Shown here one piece after another: positions 30,209 through 37,027 of a stretch of DNA of 64,000 nucleotides. Under the pieces are notes generated by a model. It was not told where the DNA came from and made no database searches. It saw only the letters and a program-made list of their open reading frames with translations. Within the stretch, counting starts at the first letter, position 1, and each line of letters begins with the position of its first letter. The position numbers and the translations under genes are program-made. The DNA is from Dyella sedimenti (GTDB lineage: Bacteria; Pseudomonadota; Gammaproteobacteria; Xanthomonadales; Rhodanobacteraceae). The stretch lies in NCBI RefSeq assembly GCF_022760995.1, contig NZ_JAKWJO010000008.1, positions 1 to 64,000 on the forward strand. The letters run 5' to 3'.

Positions 30209-30293
30209 GCCCAGGTGGCGGAATTGGTAGACGCACTACCTTGAGGTGGTAGCGCCGAGAGGCGTGGGGGTTCGAGTCCCCCCTTGGGCACCA
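30209..30293 (+). tRNA. tRNA-Leu (anticodon GAG)
   Basis: The 85-nt class II tRNA begins GCCCAGG and ends CTTGGGC-A-CCA with encoded CCA. The anticodon stem-loop is ACTACC-TTGAGGT-GGTAG, giving anticodon GAG. There is a long variable arm and the T-arm GGGGGTTCGAGTCCCCC. It follows secG by 11 bp. Its 3' end marks the point where gene content changes to accessory DNA. Confidence 0.95.
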
Positions 30294-30336
30294 ATCGAAG
30301 TTTCACCGAGTCTCAGCGAGTCTCATGAAACGCACT

Positions 30337-30360
30337 AAACCCCGCTACAGCGGGGTTTTT
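30337..30360 (+). terminator. Rho-independent terminator after tRNA-Leu
   Basis: The stem CCCCGC (30340-30345) pairs with GCGGGG (30350-30355), extended by A-T pairs (AAA/TTT), and is followed by a T tract. It presumably ends the secG-tRNA transcript. Confidence 0.88.
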
Positions 30361-30403
30361 TGTGCGCGCGAGTCGCAGGGTGTCTCAGTGAATCCCAGAA
30401 TGT

Positions 30404-30442
30404 TGTGTATGCTCTTGTGTATGGATATGGATTTCATACACA
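30404..30442. promoter_or_regulatory. Cluster of three TGTGTATG half-sites, candidate operator
   Basis: TGTGTATG occurs at 30404-30411 and 30416-30423 in direct orientation (12-bp spacing), and its exact complement CATACACA at 30435-30442. The last two form a perfect 8-bp dyad around an 11-bp spacer. Such a set looks like a protein-binding site for a regulator or recombination factor, 271 bp ahead of the GHKL ATPase gene. Confidence 0.5.
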
Positions 30443-30712
30443 AAACGGTCGCGTTGAGGGCCAGCGGACAAATGCGTGAGCGTGGTTCCACGCCACCCCA
30501 TACTTGGCTGAACGATGGAAAATGCTGCAGGATAGGCCTGATTGGCTACACGAGACGATTTTCTATACCAGGCCAGGTGTCACCGTCCACTAATGCTGGT
30601 TGGCGGTTAGCGCCGGCGAAAGTAGCTATTGAAGGTGCTGCAGGAGGCAGGCCGATGTTTGCCCAGCTGCAGGTTAGCTAAACCCGGACGGCAAGCGAAA
30701 TTGGGGGAAGGG

Positions 30713-32095
30713 ATGAGCAACACGATAGAAACTATTTGGGGCGGACCTACCAAACGGTTCTTTGTTTCGATGTTGACCCGCGACATCGAGTTAAAGGATG
30801 CGATCCTCGATCTGATTGATAACTCGGTGGATGGGGCTACTCGCCAGCTCAAGGGGAAGGTGAGTAAGGCCAACGCATACAAAGGCTACGAGACTCGCCT
30901 GTCTCTTTCATCCAAATCCTTTGATATTGCGGACAACTGTGGCGGCATCCCAAAAGAAGCAGTCAAAGATGCTTTCTTACTTGGTCGTCCCAAGATCGAC
31001 AAGGATCAAGGTATACCTACGATCGGCATGTACGGCATCGGGATGAAGCGCGCCATCTTCAAGATCGGACGCGAAGCAGAAGTTGAGTCGCGTGCGGATG
31101 ATGGCGCATTCGCGGTGTCCTACACGACTGACTGGCTGAATCCGGAAAGTGAAGATTGGGATCTACCGATTCGAAATGTACGGAACGCGGCCAAGAAGGG
31201 CGTGACCATAGTTATCCCGAGCCTGAAGAAGGAGATAGCCCGGCTCTTTGCGAACGAGTCATTTCTGAACTCGTTGAAAGCTGCCATCGCAGAGCATTTT
31301 GGCTATTTGATCCAGAAGGGTTTCTCAATCTTTGTCAACGGCGAAGAAATTCGTCCACAGACACTTCAGTTGTATTTTACCGAACCCTCGAAGAAGGGCG
31401 GGATACGGCCGTACGACTTCGAAGCTGACGAGAACGGCGTGCATGTAAAAGTTTCCGTAGGCTTCTTCCGGTCTCTTACTCGTCAGGAAGAGATCGATGA
31501 GGCTGCTACGAAACCGGAAACGGTCCATGCTGGCATATCGGTGATATGCAATGATCGACTCGTCCTGCTGAATGACAAAACCAGCAAAACCGGCTGGGGC
31601 GATGGTGGCGTTCCAAGGTACCACCCGCAGTTTCGTAGTATTTCGGGCTTCATCATCTTTTCGACGGATGACCCGGAAAAGTTGCCGATCTCTACCACCA
31701 AGAGAGATCTTGATGTGGGTGAGGAAATCTACCTCTTCGCACGGCAGTACTGCATGGAAGGCCTGAGAGAATTCACTTCCTTCACCAATAAATGGAAGGG
31801 GATGGAGGAAGAGGCGGATAAGTTCTTTGAAGAGGCAAAAAGAAAGGATGCGCGCACACATGTGAGCCTGGCGGCAACACATGGAAGCAAGGTGCGTGGT
31901 CGAACGAACGCCAAGAAGTATGTCGCGAATCTGCCCGTGCCTGAAGTGCGAAATCCGTTGCGCAGGATATCCTTCGCAAAGAAGGAAGATGTTGTTCGCG
32001 AAGTTGCCAACTACCTGTTTGGTGATAACGACGTAAAGCCATCGGTTGTCGGTGAAGAGTGCTTTGATCGAGTCCTCAAGGAATGCAAGAAATGA
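30713..32095 (+). CDS. GHKL (Hsp90/MutL/MORC-like) ATPase of a defence-type cassette
   Basis: The 460-residue protein starts after GGAAGGG. The Bergerat ATP-binding fold is clear: N-box DLIDNSVDGA (N37), G1 box ADNCGGI (D74, G77, G78), and G2 box GMYGIGMKRA (G105-G110). The general-base Glu found four residues before the N-box Asn in MutL and Hsp90 is Asp here (D33). A S5-like second domain follows, with the conserved STTKRDLDVG. The C-terminus carries a charged helix and no endonuclease motif that I can see. This resembles the MutL/MORC-like ATPases reported in restriction-modification neighbourhoods (Iyer, Abhiman and Aravind). It overlaps the next gene by ATGA and faces vsr-dcm. Base composition is less GC-rich than its chromosomal neighbours. 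Confidence 0.85.
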   Translation: MSNTIETIWGGPTKRFFVSMLTRDIELKDAILDLIDNSVDGATRQLKGKVSKANAYKGYETRLSLSSKSFDIADNCGGIPKEAVKDAFLLGRPKIDKDQGIPTIGMYGIGMKRAIFKIGREAEVESRADDGAFAVSYTTDWLNPESEDWDLPIRNVRNAAKKGVTIVIPSLKKEIARLFANESFLNSLKAAIAEHFGYLIQKGFSIFVNGEEIRPQTLQLYFTEPSKKGGIRPYDFEADENGVHVKVSVGFFRSLTRQEEIDEAATKPETVHAGISVICNDRLVLLNDKTSKTGWGDGGVPRYHPQFRSISGFIIFSTDDPEKLPISTTKRDLDVGEEIYLFARQYCMEGLREFTSFTNKWKGMEEEADKFFEEAKRKDARTHVSLAATHGSKVRGRTNAKKYVANLPVPEVRNPLRRISFAKKEDVVREVANYLFGDNDVKPSVVGEECFDRVLKECKK

Positions 32096-33087
32096 GTGGC
32101 TCGGACATTCCTTACCAGTTGCGGCCTAGTAAGTTCATCGACCGCCAGATATTCGTAGAGCTTCTTGGGCGACTCATACAATCTCGGGGGCCAGAGGCAT
32201 ACATCTATATTTCGATGGGTGGAAGACATCTTGTTGACCACTACGCTGTATACAAGGACTTGGGAATCAAGGCCCAGTTCTCCTTTGACAACGACAAAAA
32301 CCAAGTTGCGCGGCAAGCATTCAATCGGCCGACGGACACGACAGTTTGCGCAACCATGGACTCCGCGGATTTGCCATCAAAACTGGATGAAATTGCTGGG
32401 AAATTCCCTTCCAAGCGCAATTTCATCATATGGCTTGACTACACGGGGACAGATCACAAGGCTCAGCTACAAGAAGCGGAAGAGGTTCTGGTAAGGCTGC
32501 GGCATGGGGACGTGTTCAGAATCACAATGAACGCTAATCTCAAGTGTCTGAAGGAGGGTTCGTCGGGAAATCCAGCGGAGAGGGCCAAGAAGCGGGCGGA
32601 CACACTTCGGAGTCGGCTCGGAGGAGCAAATGTCCCAACATCTGTCACTGTGATCGATGACGATCCTCTGTCCTTGGCGAGAGTGTTAGCTCAATGTGTG
32701 GCGCTCATGGCTAGTAAGGCGAAGCTGCGAGAACCCAGTCTAAACTTTGTTCCAGTTCTCACCACTTCCTATGCTGACGGGCAGCGCATGCTAACCATGA
32801 CCTGTGTCGTATCCGAGCAGGGGCATGCTGAGATTTTTCCGAATGCAAATTTCAAGCGCTGGGCATTTGCGCGCAGGACGTGGGACGACATTCAAGATAT
32901 TTCAGTGCCTGTGCTCTCGGCTAAAGAACGTTTTCGACTTGATGCAAATCTCAAAAAATCTGGCAAGAAGATGTTGACAGCACTTCGATTCCTTCCGGCC
33001 GAGAACGAAGAACAGTCGTTGCTTGAGCTAGCCAGCTATAAGAAATTTCAACGCTTCTACCCCGCATTTCGCCACGTTGACGACTGA
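32092..33087 (+). CDS. Unknown partner of the GHKL ATPase, Rossmann-like N-terminus
   Basis: I do not recognise a named family. The 331-residue protein is predicted soluble. Residues ~35-65 read AYIYISMGGRHLVDHYAVYKDLG then QFSFDNDKN, and ~110-120 read NFIIWLDYTG. This strand-turn-helix-acidic pattern resembles a class I methyltransferase/Rossmann core, with SMGG replacing the usual GxGxG and WLDYTG in the place of motif IV. The C-terminal third (PNANFKRWAFARRTWDDIQDISVPVLSAKERFRLD) has no recognised motif. I start at 32092 because AAGGA lies about 10 bp upstream and the ATG overlaps the ATPase stop; an ATG at 32083 is in frame. It is tightly co-translated with the ATPase, so they likely form one functional unit. 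Confidence 0.75.
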   Translation: MSGSDIPYQLRPSKFIDRQIFVELLGRLIQSRGPEAYIYISMGGRHLVDHYAVYKDLGIKAQFSFDNDKNQVARQAFNRPTDTTVCATMDSADLPSKLDEIAGKFPSKRNFIIWLDYTGTDHKAQLQEAEEVLVRLRHGDVFRITMNANLKCLKEGSSGNPAERAKKRADTLRSRLGGANVPTSVTVIDDDPLSLARVLAQCVALMASKAKLREPSLNFVPVLTTSYADGQRMLTMTCVVSEQGHAEIFPNANFKRWAFARRTWDDIQDISVPVLSAKERFRLDANLKKSGKKMLTALRFLPAENEEQSLLELASYKKFQRFYPAFRHVDD

Positions 33088-33111
33088 GGCTACTTCTCGG
33101 CAGTTGGCTAT

Positions 33112-33534
33112 TCAGTGGGCCCCTTGCGTGCGGAATTTTCGTCGGAGGAGCTTCATTGTCTGCTCAAGGGTCGTAATCTGACATTGCCAGATTATGACCA
33201 CTTTCCATCCCATCGCTTCTAGCTGAGCATAATTCCTTAGATCTCGCGCGACGTTCGTCTTGAACTTGTTCGACCAAAATTCCTTGTTGGATTTTGGAGG
33301 TTGCGCCTTGGGACAGTTGCGATGCTGATGCCAATAGCAGCCATTGACGAACACGACGGTTTTCCATCGAGGAAGAACGAGATCTGGTGTTCCCGGTAGC
33401 TGTTTTGCATGTAGACGAAAGCGTAGCCCGAGACGATGAGCGGCGGAACGAACGAGCAGCTCAGGACGGGAGTGCTTGCTGGGCACTGCCCGCATAATTT
33501 CCGATCGCTTCTCGGGTGCAACTCTATCTACCAT
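33112..33534 (-). CDS. vsr: Very short patch repair endonuclease
   Basis: The 140-residue Vsr nicks 5' of the T in T:G mismatches that arise when m5C deaminates. Catalytic D51 and H69 fall in LPGTPDLVLPRWKTVVFVNGCYWHQH at the same numbers as in E. coli Vsr. C66, H71, C74 and C118 are placed to form the structural zinc site. The N-terminal RSEIMRAVPSKHSRPELLVR is typical. It follows dcm by 15 bp and is clearly co-transcribed. Its 3' end converges with the ATPase partner gene 24 bp away. Confidence 0.93.
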   Translation of the reverse strand: MVDRVAPEKRSEIMRAVPSKHSRPELLVRSAAHRLGLRFRLHAKQLPGTPDLVLPRWKTVVFVNGCYWHQHRNCPKAQPPKSNKEFWSNKFKTNVARDLRNYAQLEAMGWKVVIIWQCQITTLEQTMKLLRRKFRTQGAH

Positions 33535-33549
33535 TTCATTGAAGAATCC

Positions 33550-34680
33550 TTAGTCGAGCATTGAGCGTATACGCTCCAACAAGGTCTCCGCGACTATTGG
33601 GCTGACGCTATTGCCGATCTGTCGGAACGAATGCCATTTCGTTCCATGGAACTGAAACCAATCGGGGAAGCCTTGCAAGCGAGCTGCCTCGCGGGGAGTG
33701 ATGACGCGAGGCGAGCGAAAATGGATTGGTCGGACGGCCTGAAAACTTCCACGGTCAGAGGCGGTTCCTGCTCGCAACGTTGGGCAAAAGCCATTCTCAG
33801 CCAGCCTTGGAGCACGGGAAACGGATTCGATCGAGCCCTGAGGTGTGCGCTGGAAGCGTTTAATAACCTCGTCAGTATGCCTCGTTCCCAAATTTCCGGA
33901 GACCTCGTTCTTCTCATAGAGGCGTTTGATAGCTTCTGGCGAACCAACACCCAGAGGAACTTCATCAATCACCTTCTTGTAGAAGCGATCAGTTGGGAGA
34001 AGTGGGTCAACGTAACGCCACCCTTGAGCCTCGCTTTGCCAATCCGAGCGAACGATGGGCAGGCCGACTAAGGCTTTGCCAACCGTGACAGGAGTGCTCT
34101 TCACATTGGCAAACAGCTTTGCTTCATTAAAGCGAGCTACCCTTTTGGGGTCATAGCCAACAAAGAATACGCGTGATCGGAGAGTGGCTGCGCCCAAATT
34201 ATTTGCAGCAACCTCCCTTGCCTCAAGAACCACATAGTCCGCTGGCACTTGGCTTAGTGCCATCTGGATGGCCGCTTGATTTCGCTCTGCGAGAATCCCT
34301 GGCACGTTCTCTGCCACGAAAAATCGGGGTCTCAGGTCGGCAACGAGACGGAAGAAGTCACCAAATAGCGAATTCCTCGGATCATCTGTCGCTCGCTTTC
34401 CAATATCGCTGAAACCTTGGCACGGTGGTCCTCCTACGAGGCCATCTAGTTCTCCGCGAACTAGTCCTGCAGCTTCCAACAGGTTTGCTCCTGCCGTGCG
34501 ACTGATATCCCATCGTAGGTGGTGGGAGTTCGGAAAGTTTATGGCGTGCGTGTTGATAGCTATTTTGTCTAGTTCGACTGCAGCGGCTAGATCAAAGCCA
34601 GCCCGAGCCGCACCTAGGCTCATGCCTCCAACACCAGCAAAAAGGTCGATCACTCGCGGGGCATTCTTGGTCTTTTTCAT
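33550..34680 (-). CDS. dcm: C5-cytosine DNA methyltransferase
   Basis: The 376-residue enzyme has ordered C5-MTase motifs: motif I VIDLFAGVGGMSLGAARAGF, motif IV GGPPCQGFSDIGKR with catalytic C87, motif VI VAENVPG, motif VIII/IX TLRSRVFFVGYD and RTPQGS, and motif X FRQIGNSVSPIVAETLLE. The target-recognition region between motifs VIII and IX (roughly 190-270) sets the unknown site. No restriction-enzyme gene of ordinary type is adjacent. With vsr it forms a modification and repair unit divergent in strand from the ATPase pair. Confidence 0.94.
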   Translation of the reverse strand: MKKTKNAPRVIDLFAGVGGMSLGAARAGFDLAAAVELDKIAINTHAINFPNSHHLRWDISRTAGANLLEAAGLVRGELDGLVGGPPCQGFSDIGKRATDDPRNSLFGDFFRLVADLRPRFFVAENVPGILAERNQAAIQMALSQVPADYVVLEAREVAANNLGAATLRSRVFFVGYDPKRVARFNEAKLFANVKSTPVTVGKALVGLPIVRSDWQSEAQGWRYVDPLLPTDRFYKKVIDEVPLGVGSPEAIKRLYEKNEVSGNLGTRHTDEVIKRFQRTPQGSIESVSRAPRLAENGFCPTLRAGTASDRGSFQAVRPIHFRSPRVITPREAARLQGFPDWFQFHGTKWHSFRQIGNSVSPIVAETLLERIRSMLD

Positions 34681-34931
34681 AGATGCAGCTTAAGAAATGA
34701 CGGATCGTTTGTCGATCGGGCAAATCACTAATTCTGACATGCATATCCTTCCCGGGGCAGGGCTTTGACTCCGTGCGCGCCCCGAGCCGCGAGCTTTGAC
34801 GGCTTCAAAATGTATACCTTCTGATGGCCCGACCCAAGCATCCTTACCCCCAAGCCATCGCTGACGGGCCTGTGGCGACCAACAATCCGGAAGGGCCTGG
34901 TGGGCGTCCGACCGGTCGCGCCACAGCGAAA

Positions 34932-35315
34932 TCAGAAATTGTCCCTGGCGTCTTTTTCTCCTTTCTCTCCGTCGGCGCCTTTTCCCACACTTGCACGCCA
35001 AACCTTTTCTACTCGTTGAGCAGACTTCTGCGCAGCATCATCCGATGGATTAAAGAGGAAGGCGATCCAAACGAGCAAAACACCTATGCCCCCCAAACCA
35101 ATAAGAATAAGCAATCCGCCGTGGGGCATGAAGAACCAACGCACTGAAGTCAATGCCCCATGAAGATCATTTATAAGCCATGTCGAAGCTATCATTCCTA
35201 TCAAAAATACGGCAACGCTGATCATAAAGACCACTGGATAACGCCAGATCGGCCTCATTTTGCCTGTAAGCGCGGAAACAATAGTCGCATAAAAATAAAC
35301 GAGCTGGGGATCCAT
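34932..35315 (-). CDS. Small inner-membrane protein of unknown function
   Basis: The 127-residue protein has two strong membrane helices (PVVFMISVAVFLIGMIASTWL near 29-49 and GLLILIGLGGIGVLLVWIAFLF near 70-91) separated by a short hydrophilic loop. It has a charged Lys/Asp/Glu-rich C-terminus ending EKGEKDARDNF. GGAG precedes the ATG at 35315. No family is recognised. It sits between dcm and a transposase remnant in lower-GC DNA, so it probably came with the island. Involvement with the ATPase/vsr/dcm cassette is not shown. Confidence 0.65.
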   Translation of the reverse strand: MDPQLVYFYATIVSALTGKMRPIWRYPVVFMISVAVFLIGMIASTWLINDLHGALTSVRWFFMPHGGLLILIGLGGIGVLLVWIAFLFNPSDDAAQKSAQRVEKVWRASVGKGADGEKGEKDARDNF

Positions 35316-35763
35316 TTTGGAACTCCAATTAATAATAATGAGGCGTTTTATGAAAATGACAAACTTATTCGTTTTTACTGTTTTGTTATTCTGACTTTCT
35401 TTCGTTGCCGCTTGTGCCGCCTTTCCTGTGCTTACGCCAGCGGCCGTCTTATTAATTCGTATCACAGCCCCAGCCGGGGTCAACCAATTCGAGAGAGCGT
35501 TTGACCAAAACGGGGTCAGATTTACTTAGGCCGAGGCGGGCGATGGGCTGGCCGAATACCGGCGAAGCGTTTTGCCTTGGTTTCGACCATCACCCTGAAC
35601 GAATCGCGACCCAACGCGCGCTGTTGTTGCAGATAGGCTCGGATGGCATGTAGCTCATAGTCCGATACCGTTTTCCGAAGAAATGTCGGGGGGCTCTACT
35701 TCTGATTGGCTCAAATTAACAAGGATGCTTAGGGAAACCCCGGACCTTGACACCAGTTTTTAC
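35316..35763. other. Intergenic stretch carrying a transposase scar
   Basis: Apart from the RAYT fragment at 35522-35690 there is no gene. The flank holds GGGGTCA motifs (CCGGGGTCAACC near 35473 and AACGGGGTCAG near 35510), which commonly flank RAYT genes in Xanthomonadales. Confidence 0.5.
35522..35690 (-). pseudogene. C-terminal remnant of a REP-associated tyrosine transposase (RAYT)
   Basis: The minus strand encodes a ~56-residue tail: DYELHAIRAYLQQQRALGRD, FRVMVETKAKRFAGIRPAHR and a final PPRPK before TAA at 35522. This matches the ending of Y1-type (IS200/IS605-like) RAYT proteins of Xanthomonadales. An in-frame TAG lies just upstream of the recognisable part and the catalytic HuH/Tyr domain is gone, so only the tail survives. 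Confidence 0.7.
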
Positions 35764-36162
35764 TTATTTGTGTGGCCCAATGCTTTTATCAATCTCTGCA
35801 ATAATCTCCTTGTCCCAGTTCTTCTGGCCGGCTATGCCAGCGAGGGACTTGGCGGTACTGACTTTGACTGATGTCTTACTACTATCTATCGCTGACAGCC
35901 AGACACCCGCCGACTCGCCGCCCGAACCAACAAGAAGTCCCACCTTATGCGGCCTCGCACCTTCGATATAATCAGCACGGCTGGTGCCGACTACAAAACC
36001 ATTGGCCATCAAAGCGTCAACGACGGCTTTCTGAACCTCAGCCACTGGTTTGTTATAGACCACGCTGGGCGCGGTATCGCCAGGCTTGGTCGGCATCGCT
36101 GAGCAACCCACAAGTAACAATAGGCTAGCGACGATCACCAACTTCCGATAAATACTTTTCAT
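35764..36162 (-). CDS. Small lipoprotein of unknown function
   Basis: The 132-residue protein has a signal peptide MKSIYRKLVIVASLLLLVG with lipobox LVGC (C20). The mature region, VVYNKPVAEVQKAVVDALMANGFVVGTSRADYIEGARP followed by strand-rich sequence, resembles small BON/DUF4810-like outer-membrane lipoproteins, but I cannot name the family. GGAGA lies 8 bp ahead of the chosen ATG at 36162, which supports it over the upstream in-frame ATG at 36177. An AT-rich upstream region to 36328 may hold its promoter. Confidence 0.75.
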   Translation of the reverse strand: MKSIYRKLVIVASLLLLVGCSAMPTKPGDTAPSVVYNKPVAEVQKAVVDALMANGFVVGTSRADYIEGARPHKVGLLVGSGGESAGVWLSAIDSSKTSVKVSTAKSLAGIAGQKNWDKEIIAEIDKSIGPHK

Positions 36163-36328
36163 TATAAAACTCTCCATTTCGATAAAAATGCCAAGACATA
36201 TCTCCGTTATTTATTTAATTAAGATCATGGGTTTGCGCCATCCTCTGTCAGTGCAGCAACGCTGTGTTACTAAAGTAATTAACCGTTTAAGTCTGAGGTC
36301 CGAGTTTCGTGGCGCTTAATAGAGATAA

Positions 36329-37027
36329 TCAATGTGACGGCGGTAATACAGGCTCTAGCGATGTAAGACGCTTGAACCGATAAATATTTGCGGACTTCGA
36401 CGTCCCGCCCGGAATAACGAACAAGAATGTTTGATGGACAGACAGACGATCTTCGGCGATCAGATCACCTTCTGGATTCAAGTAGATGACGTAGCTACTT
36501 TCCGAGCGATTGGGCCCCCATTCCGAGCGAAGCACCCTGCTATCCACCCCTCCCCATTGAAGCCTGCCGTCCTTGCAAATATATCGCATAGGGTCGGCAT
36601 AATCTGAACGGTAGCTTCCCAATACTTGATCGGTATAACCAATGGTGATCAGTATGGAGCGATCACCGAGCTGCCTCACCGTGGCGTAATCCGGTTTCTC
36701 ATAAGTACTGTGCGGCCCATGTACATGGTAGTTGCTTTGCAATTTTCGCCAGCCGTATTCGTCCGTAATCGGGAACGTGTGATCAAAAAAAATAGTCCGC
36801 ACGCGTTTCATTTTTACCTCCTCATGTTCGGGAGGCTCGCCACCAATCCGCACACCAACGCCTTCATAAGTCCCGCTAAAGTCTGGACATTGAGCGCTGA
36901 TGTAATCAGTCGCTTTTACGCTAGAAGCTCGGGTTCCGGGGTAGTTTGCGGGGCTGTGCAAACAGCCACTCAACTCCACGAGAGAAAGAAGCAAGGAAGC
37001 CCTCGCAATCCGGTCAACCCTGATCAT
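36329..37027 (-). CDS. Lipoprotein translationally coupled to the TpsA adhesin
   Basis: The 232-residue protein begins with a lipoprotein signal ending LSGC (C22). The mature part opens SAQCPDFSGTYEGVGVRIGG, a motif seen in outer-membrane lipoproteins with a lipocalin-like or beta-sandwich start, and is rich in beta strands. The family is unknown. Its ATG overlaps the adhesin stop codon as ATGA (37024-37027), so it is made together with the adhesin. In CDI-type loci this position holds the immunity gene, but known immunity proteins are rarely lipoproteins. An accessory or processing/anchoring role, or protection against a periplasmic activity, fits equally. Confidence 0.75.
   Translation of the reverse strand: MIRVDRIARASLLLSLVELSGCLHSPANYPGTRASSVKATDYISAQCPDFSGTYEGVGVRIGGEPPEHEEVKMKRVRTIFFDHTFPITDEYGWRKLQSNYHVHGPHSTYEKPDYATVRQLGDRSILITIGYTDQVLGSYRSDYADPMRYICKDGRLQWGGVDSRVLRSEWGPNRSESSYVIYLNPEGDLIAEDRLSVHQTFLFVIPGGTSKSANIYRFKRLTSLEPVLPPSH

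Larger units (their letters stand above)
30294..30712. other. Junction region between tRNA-Leu and accessory island
   Basis: No gene is supported in these ~420 bp. They contain the terminator at 30337-30360 and repeated TGTGTATG half-sites at 30404-30442. There is no integrase gene, and a frame at 30325-30681 has no recognisable protein features. Confidence 0.6.

Noticed and set aside
30325..30681. 118-residue frame after tRNA-Leu, checked as an integrase remnant
   Set aside because: No tyrosine-recombinase motifs (R..HxxR..Y) and no ribosome site; it reads through a terminator.
34824..35147. Frame between dcm and the small membrane protein
   Set aside because: Composition and lack of ribosome site suggest noncoding, and it overlaps the better-supported membrane protein on the other strand.
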